Positions 1-8,619 of a stretch of DNA of 64,000 nt are shown here, in pieces. A program made the position numbers and the translations under genes. Numbering within the stretch: the first letter of the stretch is position 1; the number at the start of each line of letters is the position of its first letter. The notes below the pieces were generated by a model, which searched no databases, was not told where the DNA came from, and was given only the letters and a program-made list of their open reading frames with translations. The stretch is from DATJPW01 sp963752855. Lineage in GTDB: Bacteria > Desulfobacterota > Desulfomonilia > Desulfomonilales > Desulfomonilaceae. The DNA lies in contig CAVVZX010000019.1 in the NCBI GenBank assembly GCA_963752855.1, forward strand, positions 61,081 through 125,080. The letters run 5' to 3'.

Positions 1-1415
1 ACGAGATCGCCAAGCACATTGCCCGGACCGACGGAGGGGAGCTGATCCGCATCGCCCACCAGAATGAGGCTGCTCTGAGTGTGGATCGCGGACAAGAGAT
101 AGTGCATTAAAGAGATGTCCACCATAGATACTTCGTCAATAACAATGAACTCAGCTTCCAGGGGCCTGAAGGCCCCCCTCTGAAAACCACCTTCTCCCGG
201 CGAGTATTCGAGCAGTCTGTGAATGGTTTTGGCTTCTCTCCCGGTAGCTTGGGCAAGGCGCTTGGCCGCCCGACCAGTGGGCGCGGCCAACAGGACCCTG
301 ATTTGCTTTGCCTCAAGGATATCGATCAGGCACCTTAGAAGGGTCGTCTTTCCGGTGCCCGGCCCCCCGGTGATTATTAATACTTTGTATTCCAGGGCCG
401 CGGAGACCGCTTCGCTCTGGGCCGGTGATAGTGTTATGGCCGCTTTCTTTTGGATCCATTCGATTGCCGCGCCTATTTTGATCGGTGGAAGAAAACGGGA
501 CGCGGACATGAGGTTCCGCAATTTCATCGCGACGGAATTCTCCATTGCCGCCATAGACGCTGGATATACTCGGTCCTCCTCTATGACGCATTCCCGCGAT
601 GCGATGAGTTCATCAAGGGCTTTCTCCAAAGTATGAAAATCTATCCCAAGTAGTTCGCGTGCTTTTTCCAGCAAGCCTGTTCTTGGATAATAAACATGTC
701 CTTCGCTCTGAATCACATCCAGAGCGTAAAGGATACCGGCGCGCGCCCGTATGGGCGAACGCATGTCAATACCCAGGCTCCCGGCGATTTTATCGGCCGA
801 CTTGAACCCGATGCCGCGAATGTCCGTGGCCAGGCAGTAAGGATTATGCGCGACCATCTGAATTGCCGCGTCACGATACTTCTTGAATATTTTGAAAGCG
901 TAAGTCGCGGAGACTCCGTGTGTCTGTAAGAACAACATCACTTCTCGAATGCTTTTCTGTTCCTGAAACGCCTCGGATATCTTACTCGCGCGGACTCGGC
1001 CGATCCCCGGCACTTTCAAGAGCTTCTCAGGTTCTTTCTCAATGATGTCGAGTGTGCCTTCGCCGTATATAGCGGTGATCCGCCGCGCCATTTCCGGGCC
1101 TATCCCCTTGATAAAACTGGACGACAGGTACTTCTCAATGCCTCTTACCGTGGAAGGGGCACGCGACTGCGCTTTAACGAACCGGAATTGTTCGCCGAAT
1201 TTCTTGTCAAATTCCCATCGACCTTGAAGAACAAGAGTTTCTCCAGGATGAGGCTGCGGCAGCGAGCCTACTACCGTGATGGGGCGCCGACGTCCCGCGG
1301 CCATCAAACGCGCGACAATGAAGTCACTCGCCTCGTTGGTAAATACAAGCCGGTCAAGGACACCTTCAAGTGTCTCCAAACGTTCGGCGCCGGTTTTGTC
1401 GGGAGTTGAATTCAC
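1..1415 (-). CDS. recD2: RecD2-like ATP-dependent DNA helicase, 5' part (3' end outside window)
   Basis: A superfamily 1B helicase that would unwind DNA 5' to 3' in repair. The frame is open for 471 codons to the window edge. A GTG at 1413-1415 is the only plausible start: an in-frame TGA lies just upstream and AGGA precedes it at about 8 nt. The N-terminal part carries tandem helix-hairpin-helix motifs ('KGIGPEMARRI', 'VPGIGRVRASKI'), the hallmark of RecD2 against the RecBCD-type RecD. Walker A 'GGPGTGKTT' lies near residue 350 and Walker B 'IDEVSMVD' near residue 428, followed by 'LVGDADQLPSVGPG'. No RecB or RecC neighbour is visible. The frame is intact, unlike many genes in this window. 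Confidence 0.9.
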   Translation of the reverse strand, partial: MNSTPDKTGAERLETLEGVLDRLVFTNEASDFIVARLMAAGRRRPITVVGSLPQPHPGETLVLQGRWEFDKKFGEQFRFVKAQSRAPSTVRGIEKYLSSSFIKGIGPEMARRITAIYGEGTLDIIEKEPEKLLKVPGIGRVRASKISEAFQEQKSIREVMLFLQTHGVSATYAFKIFKKYRDAAIQMVAHNPYCLATDIRGIGFKSADKIAGSLGIDMRSPIRARAGILYALDVIQSEGHVYYPRTGLLEKARELLGIDFHTLEKALDELIASRECVIEEDRVYPASMAAMENSVAMKLRNLMSASRFLPPIKIGAAIEWIQKKAAITLSPAQSEAVSAALEYKVLIITGGPGTGKTTLLRCLIDILEAKQIRVLLAAPTGRAAKRLAQATGREAKTIHRLLEYSPGEGGFQRGAFRPLEAEFIVIDEVSMVDISLMHYLLSAIHTQSSLILVGDADQLPSVGPGNVLGDL

Positions 1416-1516
1416 GAAAGTTCCTGAAAAACGATACTTTCAACCTAGAATAATAGAAGAATCTGAGGAGAAAAGAAACGGAAGGCATTCGGACGAGAGG
1501 GGGCCAAAACGAAGAC

Positions 1517-1545
1517 GGGGGAAAACCCCGGTCAGGTTTTCCCCC
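1517..1545 (-). terminator. Hairpin terminator candidate after the Pro/Gly-rich protein gene
   Basis: A perfect 11-bp stem (GGGGGAAAACC at 1517-1527 against 1535-1545) with a 7-nt loop lies just past the stop of the minus-strand gene ending at 1595 and before the helicase start at 1415. The following T-tract is short (TTTT), so termination is plausible but not certain. Confidence 0.45.
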
Positions 1546-1594
1546 ATACTCTATATAAGCAACCATACCGTTAAGAAATGAGTCTCAATACAAT

Positions 1595-2053
1595 CTACCA
1601 AAGCAGGCTGGGGCCGCCCGTTACTCCGCCCAAAAGTCCCGCAGCCAAATCAAAACAGGGAAGAGAGCCAAATATGCTGTCAGACCCTGGTCCTGGTCCA
1701 TATCCCATCGGTCCACACGGCGGAGGAGCGCAACCTCCCGGAGCGTATACTTTGGCCGGGTACGGTCTTGGGCCACATGGAGCGGGAGCGGGCCCGCAAG
1801 GTCCCATAGTGTTGCCCCCCAGCAGGCTTCCCACCACCAGGAACGGCAATGCGACTACACCGCCACACAAGCCTGGGAACGGAGCGTCACCCCAATAAGC
1901 GCAAGCGGGACCGGCCGCGTAAGGTTTAACAGGATAGGGACCGCACGGCGCAGCATAAGGGGCGGCTGCTACAGGGGGGCCGCCGGCCAAGGCAAGGGAT
2001 GTGAAACTCAGCATCATGATACTGAGCGAGACAATGAAAACTCTTCTAACCAT
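1595..2053 (-). CDS. Small exported Pro/Gly/Cys-rich protein
   Basis: I do not recognise a named family. The 152-aa product begins MVRRVFIVSL followed by a hydrophobic stretch ending in 'SLALAGG', a typical Sec signal peptide. The mature part is rich in Pro, Gly, Ala and Tyr with repeated 'CGP' and 'PYPxK' units. It contains a central hydrophobic segment ('GVVALPFLVVGSLLGG') and a second near the C-terminus, so it may associate with the membrane. The start was chosen at 2053 because AGGAGG lies 5 nt upstream; the ATG three bases earlier is too close to it. A much longer upstream extension is open but lacks a ribosome site. The other low-complexity exported protein, at 32958-33230, is of similar style. 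Confidence 0.6.
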   Translation of the reverse strand: MVRRVFIVSLSIMMLSFTSLALAGGPPVAAAPYAAPCGPYPVKPYAAGPACAYWGDAPFPGLCGGVVALPFLVVGSLLGGNTMGPCGPAPAPCGPRPYPAKVYAPGGCAPPPCGPMGYGPGPGSDSIFGSLPCFDLAAGLLGGVTGGPSLLW

Positions 2054-2458
2054 CATATCCTCCTTTATTTTCAGAAATCGCTCAACACGATTCGGGTGCG
2101 CGGGCGTAGGGAGTGACCGAATGCCTCTTCCCCTCAGTTCCTGGCGGCGGGAGGTACCACGGTCAAGGTAACGTGTCAAGTAAAATATTTGATGCTGCAT
2201 AGTTGTGGATCTGTTACCAGACATACAATGAATTACAACACACAACATTTTATAATAACAGCATTTATTATGTAGATATTAAATCGTCATTCTTTATATT
2301 GACTTGAGGCTCAAAAATAGGAATTATGTAGGCTATCGAGGGCGTTAGACAGTGTAATGGGCGCTCGCAGACTAGCCGGGCGCAACCCAATCGCGATTCG
2401 ATAGATCTAAAATCCGATCCGTAATAAAATATTCCGCGAATTCCAAGCTGGAGGATTG
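2054..2458. other. Divergent AT-rich intergenic region
   Basis: About 400 nt between two divergently transcribed genes for exported proteins. It is visibly more AT-rich than its surroundings (for example 2240-2310) and must hold promoters for both directions. I see no coding sequence, no strong palindrome and no convincing consensus promoter. Confidence 0.5.
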
Positions 2459-2887
2459 ATGAAAGGTCAGCTCACTGTCGCTATCATTTCGGCTTTATTT
2501 ATTGCGGTTTTTCCACGGGTATCGCCGGGGGCGGGCGGGATCACTCCGGAACAGATCTATCAGCCCGCCATAGACTGGAACAAACTTATCGGGACCTGGG
2601 AAGTGCTCCCTGACGATCATCCGCTTGGTGAAAGAGTGAATAATAACCGTAGACCGACCGACCGCACGCTCATGACATTACGAAAAGACGGCACGTGCAG
2701 AGTGTTCAACAAGGAATACCCTCTGGGGTCCGACGGTCTATGGACCTCGGAAGATCATAAGATGATTATAACTTTTCCCAATGGCGGCCAGCTCGATCTA
2801 TTCATTTATGGCATAAGAGGTGACTTTATGATGGCCATGTCACCGATTAAGAACGGCAAGGATTTTCTCTGGTCTCGCGTAAAGTAA
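2459..2887 (+). CDS. Exported small lipocalin-like hypothetical protein
   Basis: A 142-aa product. An N-terminal signal peptide (MKGQLTVAIISALFIAVFP, cleavage near 'SPGAGG') is followed by a region that starts 'LIGTWEVLPDDHP' and alternates polar and hydrophobic residues. A small beta-barrel of the lipocalin-like 'GTW' type is the likely fold; this is an inference from pattern only. The ATG at 2459 follows GGAGG at 4 nt; the TTG three bases upstream is too close to the ribosome site. It sits alone, 47 nt ahead of the CoA-transferase gene. Confidence 0.6.
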   Translation: MKGQLTVAIISALFIAVFPRVSPGAGGITPEQIYQPAIDWNKLIGTWEVLPDDHPLGERVNNNRRPTDRTLMTLRKDGTCRVFNKEYPLGSDGLWTSEDHKMIITFPNGGQLDLFIYGIRGDFMMAMSPIKNGKDFLWSRVK

Positions 2888-2934
2888 TATCAAATCATCC
2901 CAGGTCCTAAACCAGCTACCGATGGAGATTCATT

Positions 2935-4093
2935 ATGTCTAGCGCTTTGAAAGGTCTTAAAGTTCTTGATCTAACCATGAACTTGCCCGGTCCGTATATG
3001 ACTTGGCTACTGGCCAGCCTGGGCGCCAAAGTCATCAAGATAGAGAATCCCCAGGGGGGCGACTATGCGAGAGTCCTTGGCGGGACGGGGTCCGGAGCTG
3101 TAATCCTTTTTTTGAAGCGGTCAACCGCAACAAGAAGAGCGTCACCCTGAATCTCAAGCATCCTGAAGGACGGAGACTCTTTCTGGCGCTGTTGGACGAA
3201 TATGACATCCTGGTCGAGGGGTTCAGGCCAGGCACGATGGAACGCCTCGGACTGGGCTTCGAAACCACCAGCGCAGCTCACCCACGGCTTATCCATGTAT
3301 CCATATCAGGTTACGGTCAGGACGGTCCTTATCGGCTTCGCGCGGGTCATGACCTGAACTATCTGTCCCTGGCCGGCATCATAGGTATGACCGGTACGAG
3401 AGGCGGACAGGCGGCGATTCCCGGGATTCAGATCGCGGACCTGGCGGCAGGGAGTCTCATGGCGCTGAGCGGGCTGTTGGCGGCCGTAATACAGCGTCAT
3501 TCTACAGGCCAGGGTCAATTCGTCGATATTTCGATGTTCCACGGTTCTTTGTCATTGGCGACAATGGTTTTCGCAGGAATAGAGGCTGGATTGGAAGAAC
3601 CGGAACCCGGAAAAATGCTTTTGAACGGACGCTTCCCTTGTTATGGCTTATATCGCACCTCGGACAGCCGGTACATGTCGCTAGGATGTATCGAACCTAA
3701 ATTCTGGGAAAACTTCTGCGCTGCCGTGGAGCGACCGGACCTCGCGAGCCATCAGTTTGGGGCGCCGGAAATAGTGAGAGAAGTCGAGAATATCTTTGCC
3801 GCCAAAACTCAGCGGCAATGGGTGGAATTGATGAAAGATCACGATGCGTGCTGTGAGCCGGTCGTGTCGATCAAAGACGCAGTGGAATCGGACCTGGTTA
3901 AAGCCCGGAATATGATAAATAACGGGCCTACCGGAAATCGTTGTCTCGCATCGCCCTTCAAATTGTCAGGATCCGGAGCTGTGCTAACGATGTCCCCGCT
4001 CCTGGTTTGGGGCAACACACCGCTGAAACGCTATCCGGGCTGGGGCTGTCTGAAGAGGACCTTGATCGGCTCTCCCGCGAAGGCGTCATATAA
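2935..4093 (+). pseudogene. CaiB/BaiF family CoA-transferase, broken by two frameshifts
   Basis: Family III CoA-transferases move CoA between carboxylic acids. The frame from ATG 2935 gives 'LKGLKVLDLTMNLPGPYMTWLLASLGAKVIKIE', the classical N-terminus. It is lost in the T7 run at 3107-3113; one added T restores 'FFEAVNRNKKSVTLNLK' in the next frame. A second one-base loss near 3982 moves the C-terminus 'GLGQHTAETLSGLGLSEEDL' into a third frame ending at TAA 4091-4093. Reading through both breaks gives about 386 aa, close to the family length. Either sequence errors or a dying gene explain this. The substrate cannot be told from sequence. Confidence 0.85.
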
Positions 4094-4276
4094 CCGTCGC
4101 ATGCTGCGGATGTCTGTCTAGTTACTAATTACTGCTTCAGCCCGTTTAACATATTGACAAGAGAGCCTAATCAAGAAAATCACAATACTTGCGATCCTAT
4201 TGACATAGAGAGTTGTAACCTTTCCCCTCGCTCTTTCGTCTTACAGACAAAACTTCTTCAAAGGAGGATTTGTCAA

Positions 4277-4537
4277 ATGGACGAAAAGACAAAAGTCATG
4301 ATTAGCCTCGGGGCCGCAACGGCTGCCAACTGCATTCCATGCTTTGAACATTATTTCGGAAAAGCTGTGGCAGTCGGTTTGACTCCTGATGAAATTCAAG
4401 GAGCTGCGGAGATCGGGGAACAGATCAACAAAGGGGCCCAAATGGCCATCAGGAAAACCGTCAATACAATGGCGGTCCGCGGCTGTCAGCAGAGGTCGCC
4501 CGAGACCAACGCATCTGACAGGTCATGCTGCGGGTAA
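4277..4537 (+). CDS. Carboxymuconolactone decarboxylase/AhpD-like small protein
   Basis: An 86-aa alpha-helical protein of the CMD/AhpD-like fold. The conserved core 'AANCIPCFEHYFGKA' contains the CxxC thiol pair and the following His expected of the peroxidase-like members, then 'GLTPDEIQGAAEIG'. These small CMD proteins are common in anaerobes and are thought to handle thiol or peroxide chemistry. The start at 4277 was chosen for AAGGAGG at 4261-4267; an upstream in-frame extension has no ribosome site. The C-terminal tail ends in SCCG. The ECF sigma gene begins 16 nt downstream, so the two are probably one transcript. Confidence 0.85.
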   Translation: MDEKTKVMISLGAATAANCIPCFEHYFGKAVAVGLTPDEIQGAAEIGEQINKGAQMAIRKTVNTMAVRGCQQRSPETNASDRSCCG

Positions 4538-4553
4538 TCGACAAGGCGCAACA

Positions 4554-5099
4554 ATGGACTTCTGGGACGTCTACGATCAGCATTATTTTAGGGTCAAAAG
4601 ATTCATCCAAGCTATGGTCCGAGATGAATCCGCGACGGATGATCTTTGCCAGGAAACTTTTATGCGGGCGCAAGATAGTTTGGAGACCCTTAAGGACCAA
4701 TCCAAAATCTCCTCCTGGATATTTCAGATTGCGTACAACCTTTGCCGGGACCATTTTCGTAAACTGAAGACCCGCCGCGCCCGCGAACACGTAAATCAGG
4801 CTGAGGTGGAGATCCTGGTCCAGTCTTCCATTCAAAAAGAGTTGGAACAGAACGAGATGAGCCAATGTGTTCAGCAGCAGGTGAACCTTTTACCCGAGTC
4901 GCTTCGAACGGTGATCATTCTTTTCGATCTTATAGGCTGCACTCATGAGGAAGCATCCGAGATTCTGGGGATTAGTCGTGAGGCTGTCAAAGTGAGGCTG
5001 CACCGGGCTCGGAAAAGGCTCAAAGCGCTCCTCGAACAGGCTTGTACCTTCGAAACCGACGAGAGAAGCGTCTTCGTTTGTGAGCCCAAAGACACGTGA
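4554..5099 (+). CDS. ECF-type RNA polymerase sigma factor
   Basis: A 181-aa alternative sigma factor. Region 2 ('WDVYDQHYFRVKRFIQAMV', 'DDLCQETFMRA', 'SWIFQIAYNLCRDHFRK') occupies about residues 1-75. Region 4 ('LLPESLRTVIILFDLIGCTHEEASEILGI') and its recognition helix ('SREAVKVRLHRARKRLKA') occupy about residues 110-160. There is no extra domain beyond a short Cys-containing tail. ECF factors are usually held by an anti-sigma factor; no classical zinc anti-sigma gene follows, but the next gene encodes a Cys-rich 62-aa protein. ATG 4554 is preceded by AAGG. Its place between a thiol protein and a metal-binding protein suggests a redox or metal regulon (inference). Confidence 0.9.
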   Translation: MDFWDVYDQHYFRVKRFIQAMVRDESATDDLCQETFMRAQDSLETLKDQSKISSWIFQIAYNLCRDHFRKLKTRRAREHVNQAEVEILVQSSIQKELEQNEMSQCVQQQVNLLPESLRTVIILFDLIGCTHEEASEILGISREAVKVRLHRARKRLKALLEQACTFETDERSVFVCEPKDT

Positions 5100-5187
5100 T
5101 CAATTACTGAGAAAACCTTTTCCGATCTTGGTGAACACGAATTACCTCAACAAGCTTTAAAACAATATTCGGTCAAGGAGCAATGCT

Positions 5188-5376
5188 ATGACAACTGAAC
5201 CGAAAACCAAAAGTGAAAGGGAAAAAGAGTCGTGCTTCGGTTTCGCATTCGGAGGTCCGCGAGCAATGAAGGAAATGATGAAGATGTGGAGTCAGCCTGG
5301 CATGGAGTTTTGCAAGTGTTGCCGTATTGGGGACGCAAAAAAAGCGTCAAGTGAGCGGAAGAAAAGCGCGGAATAG
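5188..5376 (+). CDS. Cys-rich 62-aa hypothetical protein
   Basis: An unrecognised short protein with a clear AAGGAG ribosome site 7 nt before ATG 5188. Charged ends (many Lys/Glu/Arg) flank a core 'CFGFAFGGPRAMKEMMKMW' and a cysteine cluster 'EFCKCCRIG'. Four cysteines in 62 residues suggest metal or thiol chemistry. Position directly after an ECF sigma factor makes an accessory or anti-sigma role possible, but the usual H-x3-C-x2-C motif is absent, so this is only a suggestion. Confidence 0.6.
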   Translation: MTTEPKTKSEREKESCFGFAFGGPRAMKEMMKMWSQPGMEFCKCCRIGDAKKASSERKKSAE

Positions 5377-5415
5377 ACCAGAGACACCGGAAGCTTGAGA
5401 AGAGAGGTGACAAAA

Positions 5416-5968
5416 ATGGAAAAAGGCAGTTGCTGTGAATCGGCAAGGAACGAATCAGATAACCGTGAGTACGAGATCGCTAAAATAATCAAAACCAGCA
5501 ATACCTGCCCGATGTGTGAATCTTACGCTAAAGACCAGCGCAGAAAAGCCTATTGCAATAATGTGTTGTGAAGGAGCCTGCTTAAGAGGAGAGATTGCGA
5601 GGCAGGCTTCAAATCTCATATGTCATAAGATGGCTCCTGAGAAAACTGTCCGCATATGTCTCGGCGGAGCATTTACCAAGGATACGGGACAAAGGAATCT
5701 CGTCAGAAGTGCAAAGGAGTTGATCGCTTTGGAAGGTTGTTTCATCGAATGTGCTTCCCGAATGATGAGAGGCGTCATCCCTGATCTGGCTCCACGAGTA
5801 ATCGTTGCGGACAGCCTGTATGATTTCGACAGAAGCCTCTTTGGCATCGATCAGATGACAGAAGAGCAAATAAAAACGCATGCCATGACGGTGGCGCAAA
5901 AGGTAGTGGGAGGACTGCTGAACCCAGCCTCTCGCGATGAAGCATCCTGCGTCAAATGTGCGCATTAA
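5416..5968 (+). CDS. DGC-family putative zinc-binding protein, probable one-base frameshift
   Basis: The main part (from about 5550) reads 'KPIAIMCCEGACLRGEIARQ', the Cys/Gly signature of DGC-type putative zinc-binding proteins, and continues through 'GGAFTKDTGQRNLVRSAKE' and 'SRMMRGVIPDLAPRVIVADS' to a Cys-containing end. An ATG at 5416 with AGGTGA upstream opens another frame (MEKGSCCESARNE... 'TCPMCESYAKDQRRK') that would join this domain if one A is removed from the AAAA at about 5546. The joined protein of about 183 aa carries SCC, CPMC and CC pairs. Alternatively the DGC domain starts by itself at GTG 5516, overlapping a separate 51-aa peptide. Function is unknown; metal binding is inferred. 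Confidence 0.7.
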
Positions 5969-6016
5969 CGGGTAATTCTCGGATACCGAAGATGCGTCGG
6001 AAAGGAAGTGATTGAG

Positions 6017-6274
6017 ATGTGGGGATACGAAGGTTTCTGTTGTGGATTTGGATGGTGGTGGGTCATTCCCATCGCTATAATTGTCATGATGGCATTGTGT
6101 TTCTTTATGATGAGAAGACACATGGGTTGCGTGACGTGCGGACCCTCTTTCCGTGCCGGAGACCAGCTTGGGAGACCGTCTCCGGAATCAGCCAGAGAAA
6201 TTCTGGATAAACGATACGCTCGCGGGGAAATCGGAAAGGAAGAATACGAACAAAAGAAGAAGGATATCGAGTGA
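6017..6274 (+). CDS. Small membrane protein with C-terminal SHOCT domain
   Basis: An 85-aa protein. An aromatic N-terminus (MWGYEGFCCGFGWWW) runs into one membrane helix ('VIPIAIIVMMALCFFMM'), then 'GCVTCG' and a C-terminal SHOCT motif 'ILDKRYARGEIGKEEYEQKK'. SHOCT domains are short helical hairpins often found at the end of small membrane proteins. ATG 6017 was chosen because AAAGGAAG at 6001-6008 gives normal spacing; the GTG at 6008 is too close. It follows the DGC gene by 48 nt and seems to close this operon. Confidence 0.75.
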   Translation: MWGYEGFCCGFGWWWVIPIAIIVMMALCFFMMRRHMGCVTCGPSFRAGDQLGRPSPESAREILDKRYARGEIGKEEYEQKKKDIE

Positions 6275-6312
6275 AGGCCAGCGCCATGAGACAGTCGGTT
6301 CTGTTTCAGAAA

Positions 6313-6375
6313 GGGAGTGGGCTCATCCACTCGAATAGCGAATGGGCTCACTCCCAGGCTTTCTCTTTTTCCGTC
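6313..6375 (+). terminator. Hairpin terminator candidate after the SHOCT gene
   Basis: GGGAGTG at 6313-6319 pairs with CACTCCC at 6349-6355 (7 bp, 29-nt loop). A pyrimidine-rich tail with TTTCTCTTTTT follows. It lies 39 nt after the stop at 6274 and before the convergent livH gene. Confidence 0.45.
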
Positions 6376-6456
6376 ATCACAAACATTTCCGACACTTTGT
6401 CGTCGCGACCGGATTTCTTGTTAGATGGTTGATAAATGCGTACGTAAGTGGTCGGT

Positions 6457-7335
6457 TTACACACGCTCCTTGAATTCCTCACCAAGCAGTCCTTCAGGGC
6501 GAACAAGAAGCACAAGAATAATGATAAGGAAGGCCAAAGTATTCTTAAAAGCTATTGAAATAAAGCCGCCTGCCAAGGACTCAGCAACCCCGAGGAGGAG
6601 CCCTCCAACAATCGCGCCTGGGAGGCTGTTCATTCCTCCGAGTATAGCGGCGGCAAACCCCTTGAGAAACGGTTCGAGCATAAAAAACGGATCGAGAATC
6701 AATGCCGGAGCTAAGAACAAGCCTGCCAGCACTCCAAGTCCCGCGGCCAGTCCCCAGGATAAAGCTAGGATTCTTCGCGTGGGAATACCCAAAGTCTGTG
6801 CCGCCTGGAGATTTTCGGAAACGGCCCTCATGGCCAGTCCCAGTTTGGTTTTCTGAACCAGCAGATAGAAAAGCAGACAACATAAAAGGCTGATGCAGAG
6901 CGTGCCAAGGCTCAATTGGCTCATGATGATTCCCTTCACCTGATAGAGTTTGAACTCGGATAGAGGGAAGGGAAAGGAATGGGGCTCAGTTCCGCCGAAA
7001 TACGTGACCAGCCCTTGGATGATAAGGCCAAGGCCCAATGTCAGGATGATCTGGCCCAATTGTGTGGCGTCGCGCCGTTGCGCGGGCGCCAGTATGCCAA
7101 AATAAAACGTCATGGCGATAGCCGAGCCAAAAAGCACGCCCAAAACCGCGGCGGCCGCGAATGGAAAGTTAAGGCCCAGCAGGAAAAACGCCATAAATGT
7201 TCCGGCGGTGGCCACATCTCCGTGAGCGAACTGCAAGATTCGAGTCGAACGATAAATAAGCACCAGGCCCAAAGCGACAAGGGCATAAACACTGCCGACC
7301 GACAATCCTGCCACAGTATATTGGATGAATCGCAT
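6457..7335 (-). CDS. livH: Branched-chain amino acid-type ABC transporter permease LivH
   Basis: Inner-membrane permease of the LivH family, 292 aa, with about eight hydrophobic helices. Family landmarks are 'SVYALVALGLVLIYRSTRILQFAHGD' near the N-terminus, 'VSENLQAAQTLGIPTRRI' (the EAA-type loop contacting the ATPases) and 'GFAAAILGGMNSLPGAIVGGLLLG'. The start at 7335 has AGGGGA upstream; an ATG five codons earlier is too close to it. It is the last gene of the long minus-strand operon and is separated from livM by a 288-nt gap filled with palindromes. Substrate is likely a branched-chain amino acid or related carboxylate. Confidence 0.9.
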   Translation of the reverse strand: MRFIQYTVAGLSVGSVYALVALGLVLIYRSTRILQFAHGDVATAGTFMAFFLLGLNFPFAAAAVLGVLFGSAIAMTFYFGILAPAQRRDATQLGQIILTLGLGLIIQGLVTYFGGTEPHSFPFPLSEFKLYQVKGIIMSQLSLGTLCISLLCCLLFYLLVQKTKLGLAMRAVSENLQAAQTLGIPTRRILALSWGLAAGLGVLAGLFLAPALILDPFFMLEPFLKGFAAAILGGMNSLPGAIVGGLLLGVAESLAGGFISIAFKNTLAFLIIILVLLVRPEGLLGEEFKERV

Positions 7336-7379
7336 ATGTTCTCCCCTCATTGCAGAAGCATTTGAAGATCCATGCTGGC

Positions 7380-7403
7380 GGAAACTTTTTGCAAAAAGTT
7401 TCC
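7380..7403. repeat. Perfect 24-nt palindrome centred on TTTTTGCAAAAA
   Basis: GGAAACTTTTTG at 7380-7391 is followed at once by its exact reverse complement at 7392-7403. It lies in the livM-livH gap and is the left partner of a second palindrome with the same centre at 7563-7598. It could form a stable cruciform or an RNA hairpin in the operon transcript. Confidence 0.8.
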
Positions 7404-7562
7404 CGCAGTCGCCCCTTCAAAAACTCCCAATTATTGCGATATACCAAGCAGCACGGCCTCCGGGTCACCAAGTATAAAATTCCCATCTGGCCTACGATTT
7501 GGCGCCGATCTCTATATACTCACAGTTCGGGAATCCAATTATAGGAGTTTTTGGGGAGGGGT

Positions 7563-7598
7563 CCGGGGAGGACCTTTTTGCAAAAAGGGCCTCCCCGG
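7563..7598. repeat. Imperfect 36-nt palindrome with the same TTTTTGCAAAAA core
   Basis: CCGGGGAGG at 7563-7571 pairs with CCTCCCCGG at 7590-7598 around CC-TTTTTGCAAAAA-GG, with one mismatched pair. The core is identical to the palindrome at 7380-7403. Shorter inverted pieces (AAAAACTCC near 7420 and GGAGTTTTT near 7544) lie between them, so the whole 7380-7598 stretch resembles one mosaic intergenic repeat element. Confidence 0.75.
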
Positions 7599-7623
7599 TC
7601 ACTCTTCAAAGCACTCATAAGTT

Positions 7624-8607
7624 CTACCTCAAAGGCCAGTTTCGGAAATAGAGCCTGGTTTTGAACCAGGCGCCCGCAAGTCCCAGCGGCTCAAAAATCA
7701 ATACAAAGAGAATGACCGCTCCGAAAACAACGGGAACCATTTCCCTGAATGAGGTGAAAAGTTGAGGGACCAGAATGACAAACGCCGCGCCCATTATCGA
7801 GCCTTCAACCGACGCCAATCCCCCTATAATTACTGCGACGAACAGCGTGATGGACTCCATAAAAGTAAACATATTGGGCTCCAGATAGCCCAGGAAAAAG
7901 CAGCGTACAGACCGCCCTGAACGCCGGTATAAAAGGAGCTTACTGCGAAAGAGAGCAATTTGTACCGAGTGAGGTTAACCCCGATTACCTCGGCTGCAAT
8001 GTCATTGTCTCGGATCGCTATAAAAGCCCTACCCATATATGATGAAATGATGTTGTATGAAATTAAAGTGAAACCCAGAGCAATGAGGAAATTGAAATAA
8101 TAGATGAATACTTTGGGGGAAAGCCCAAGCAGCGGATGTAGTTTTTCAATATGAAGCCCCATGCGCCCGCCGGAAAGAACCTCGGAGTTAGCGAGGATCT
8201 GGTAAACGGCTATTCCGAATCCCATGGTGGCGATGGCCAGGTACGGGCCTTTCAAACGTAGAGAGGGAAATCCCACTACTATTCCGAATAGGCCGGCGGC
8301 GATTCCTGCGCAAGTGAGGGCTATGGGCCAAGGCGCGCCAGCCCGGACTAAATGCCCGAAAGTATAAGCTCCTATAGCCAAGAAACCGGCTTGCCCAAAA
8401 GATATTTGCCCCGTATATCCTATGAGCAGATTTTGACCCTGAACTCCGACGGCATAGATGCAGATCAATGTTGCGATGTAAATGACGTGTTCGGGGCTGT
8501 ACCACGGCAGTAGCAGCAGCGGCGATCACAATGGCGGATACCCAAATGCGTGTCCAGGGTTTCCGAATTAACTGCAATTCCTCTCGATAGCTCTCGATAA
8601 GATCCAT
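7624..8607 (-). pseudogene. livM: Branched-chain amino acid-type ABC permease LivM, broken by two frameshifts
   Basis: Second permease subunit of the Liv transporter. ATG 8607 opens 'MDLIESYREELQLIRK'. The frame is lost near 8508, where the neighbouring frame continues with 'LPWYSPEHVIYIA' and the conserved 'NLLIGYTGQISFGQAG'. A second loss in the A5 run near 7897 (T-run on the coding strand) moves the C-terminus 'LGYLEPNMFTFMESITLFV' into another frame ending at 7624. Corrected length is about 328 aa, normal for LivM. All other transporter parts are present, which favours sequence error over decay. The ligase gene ends 13 nt upstream. Confidence 0.85.
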
Positions 8608-8619
8608 ACTTCCATCTCG

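Noticed and set aside
223..929. Several plus-strand frames opposite the helicase gene
   Set aside because: They are shadows of the intact RecD2 frame on the minus strand, which carries Walker motifs.
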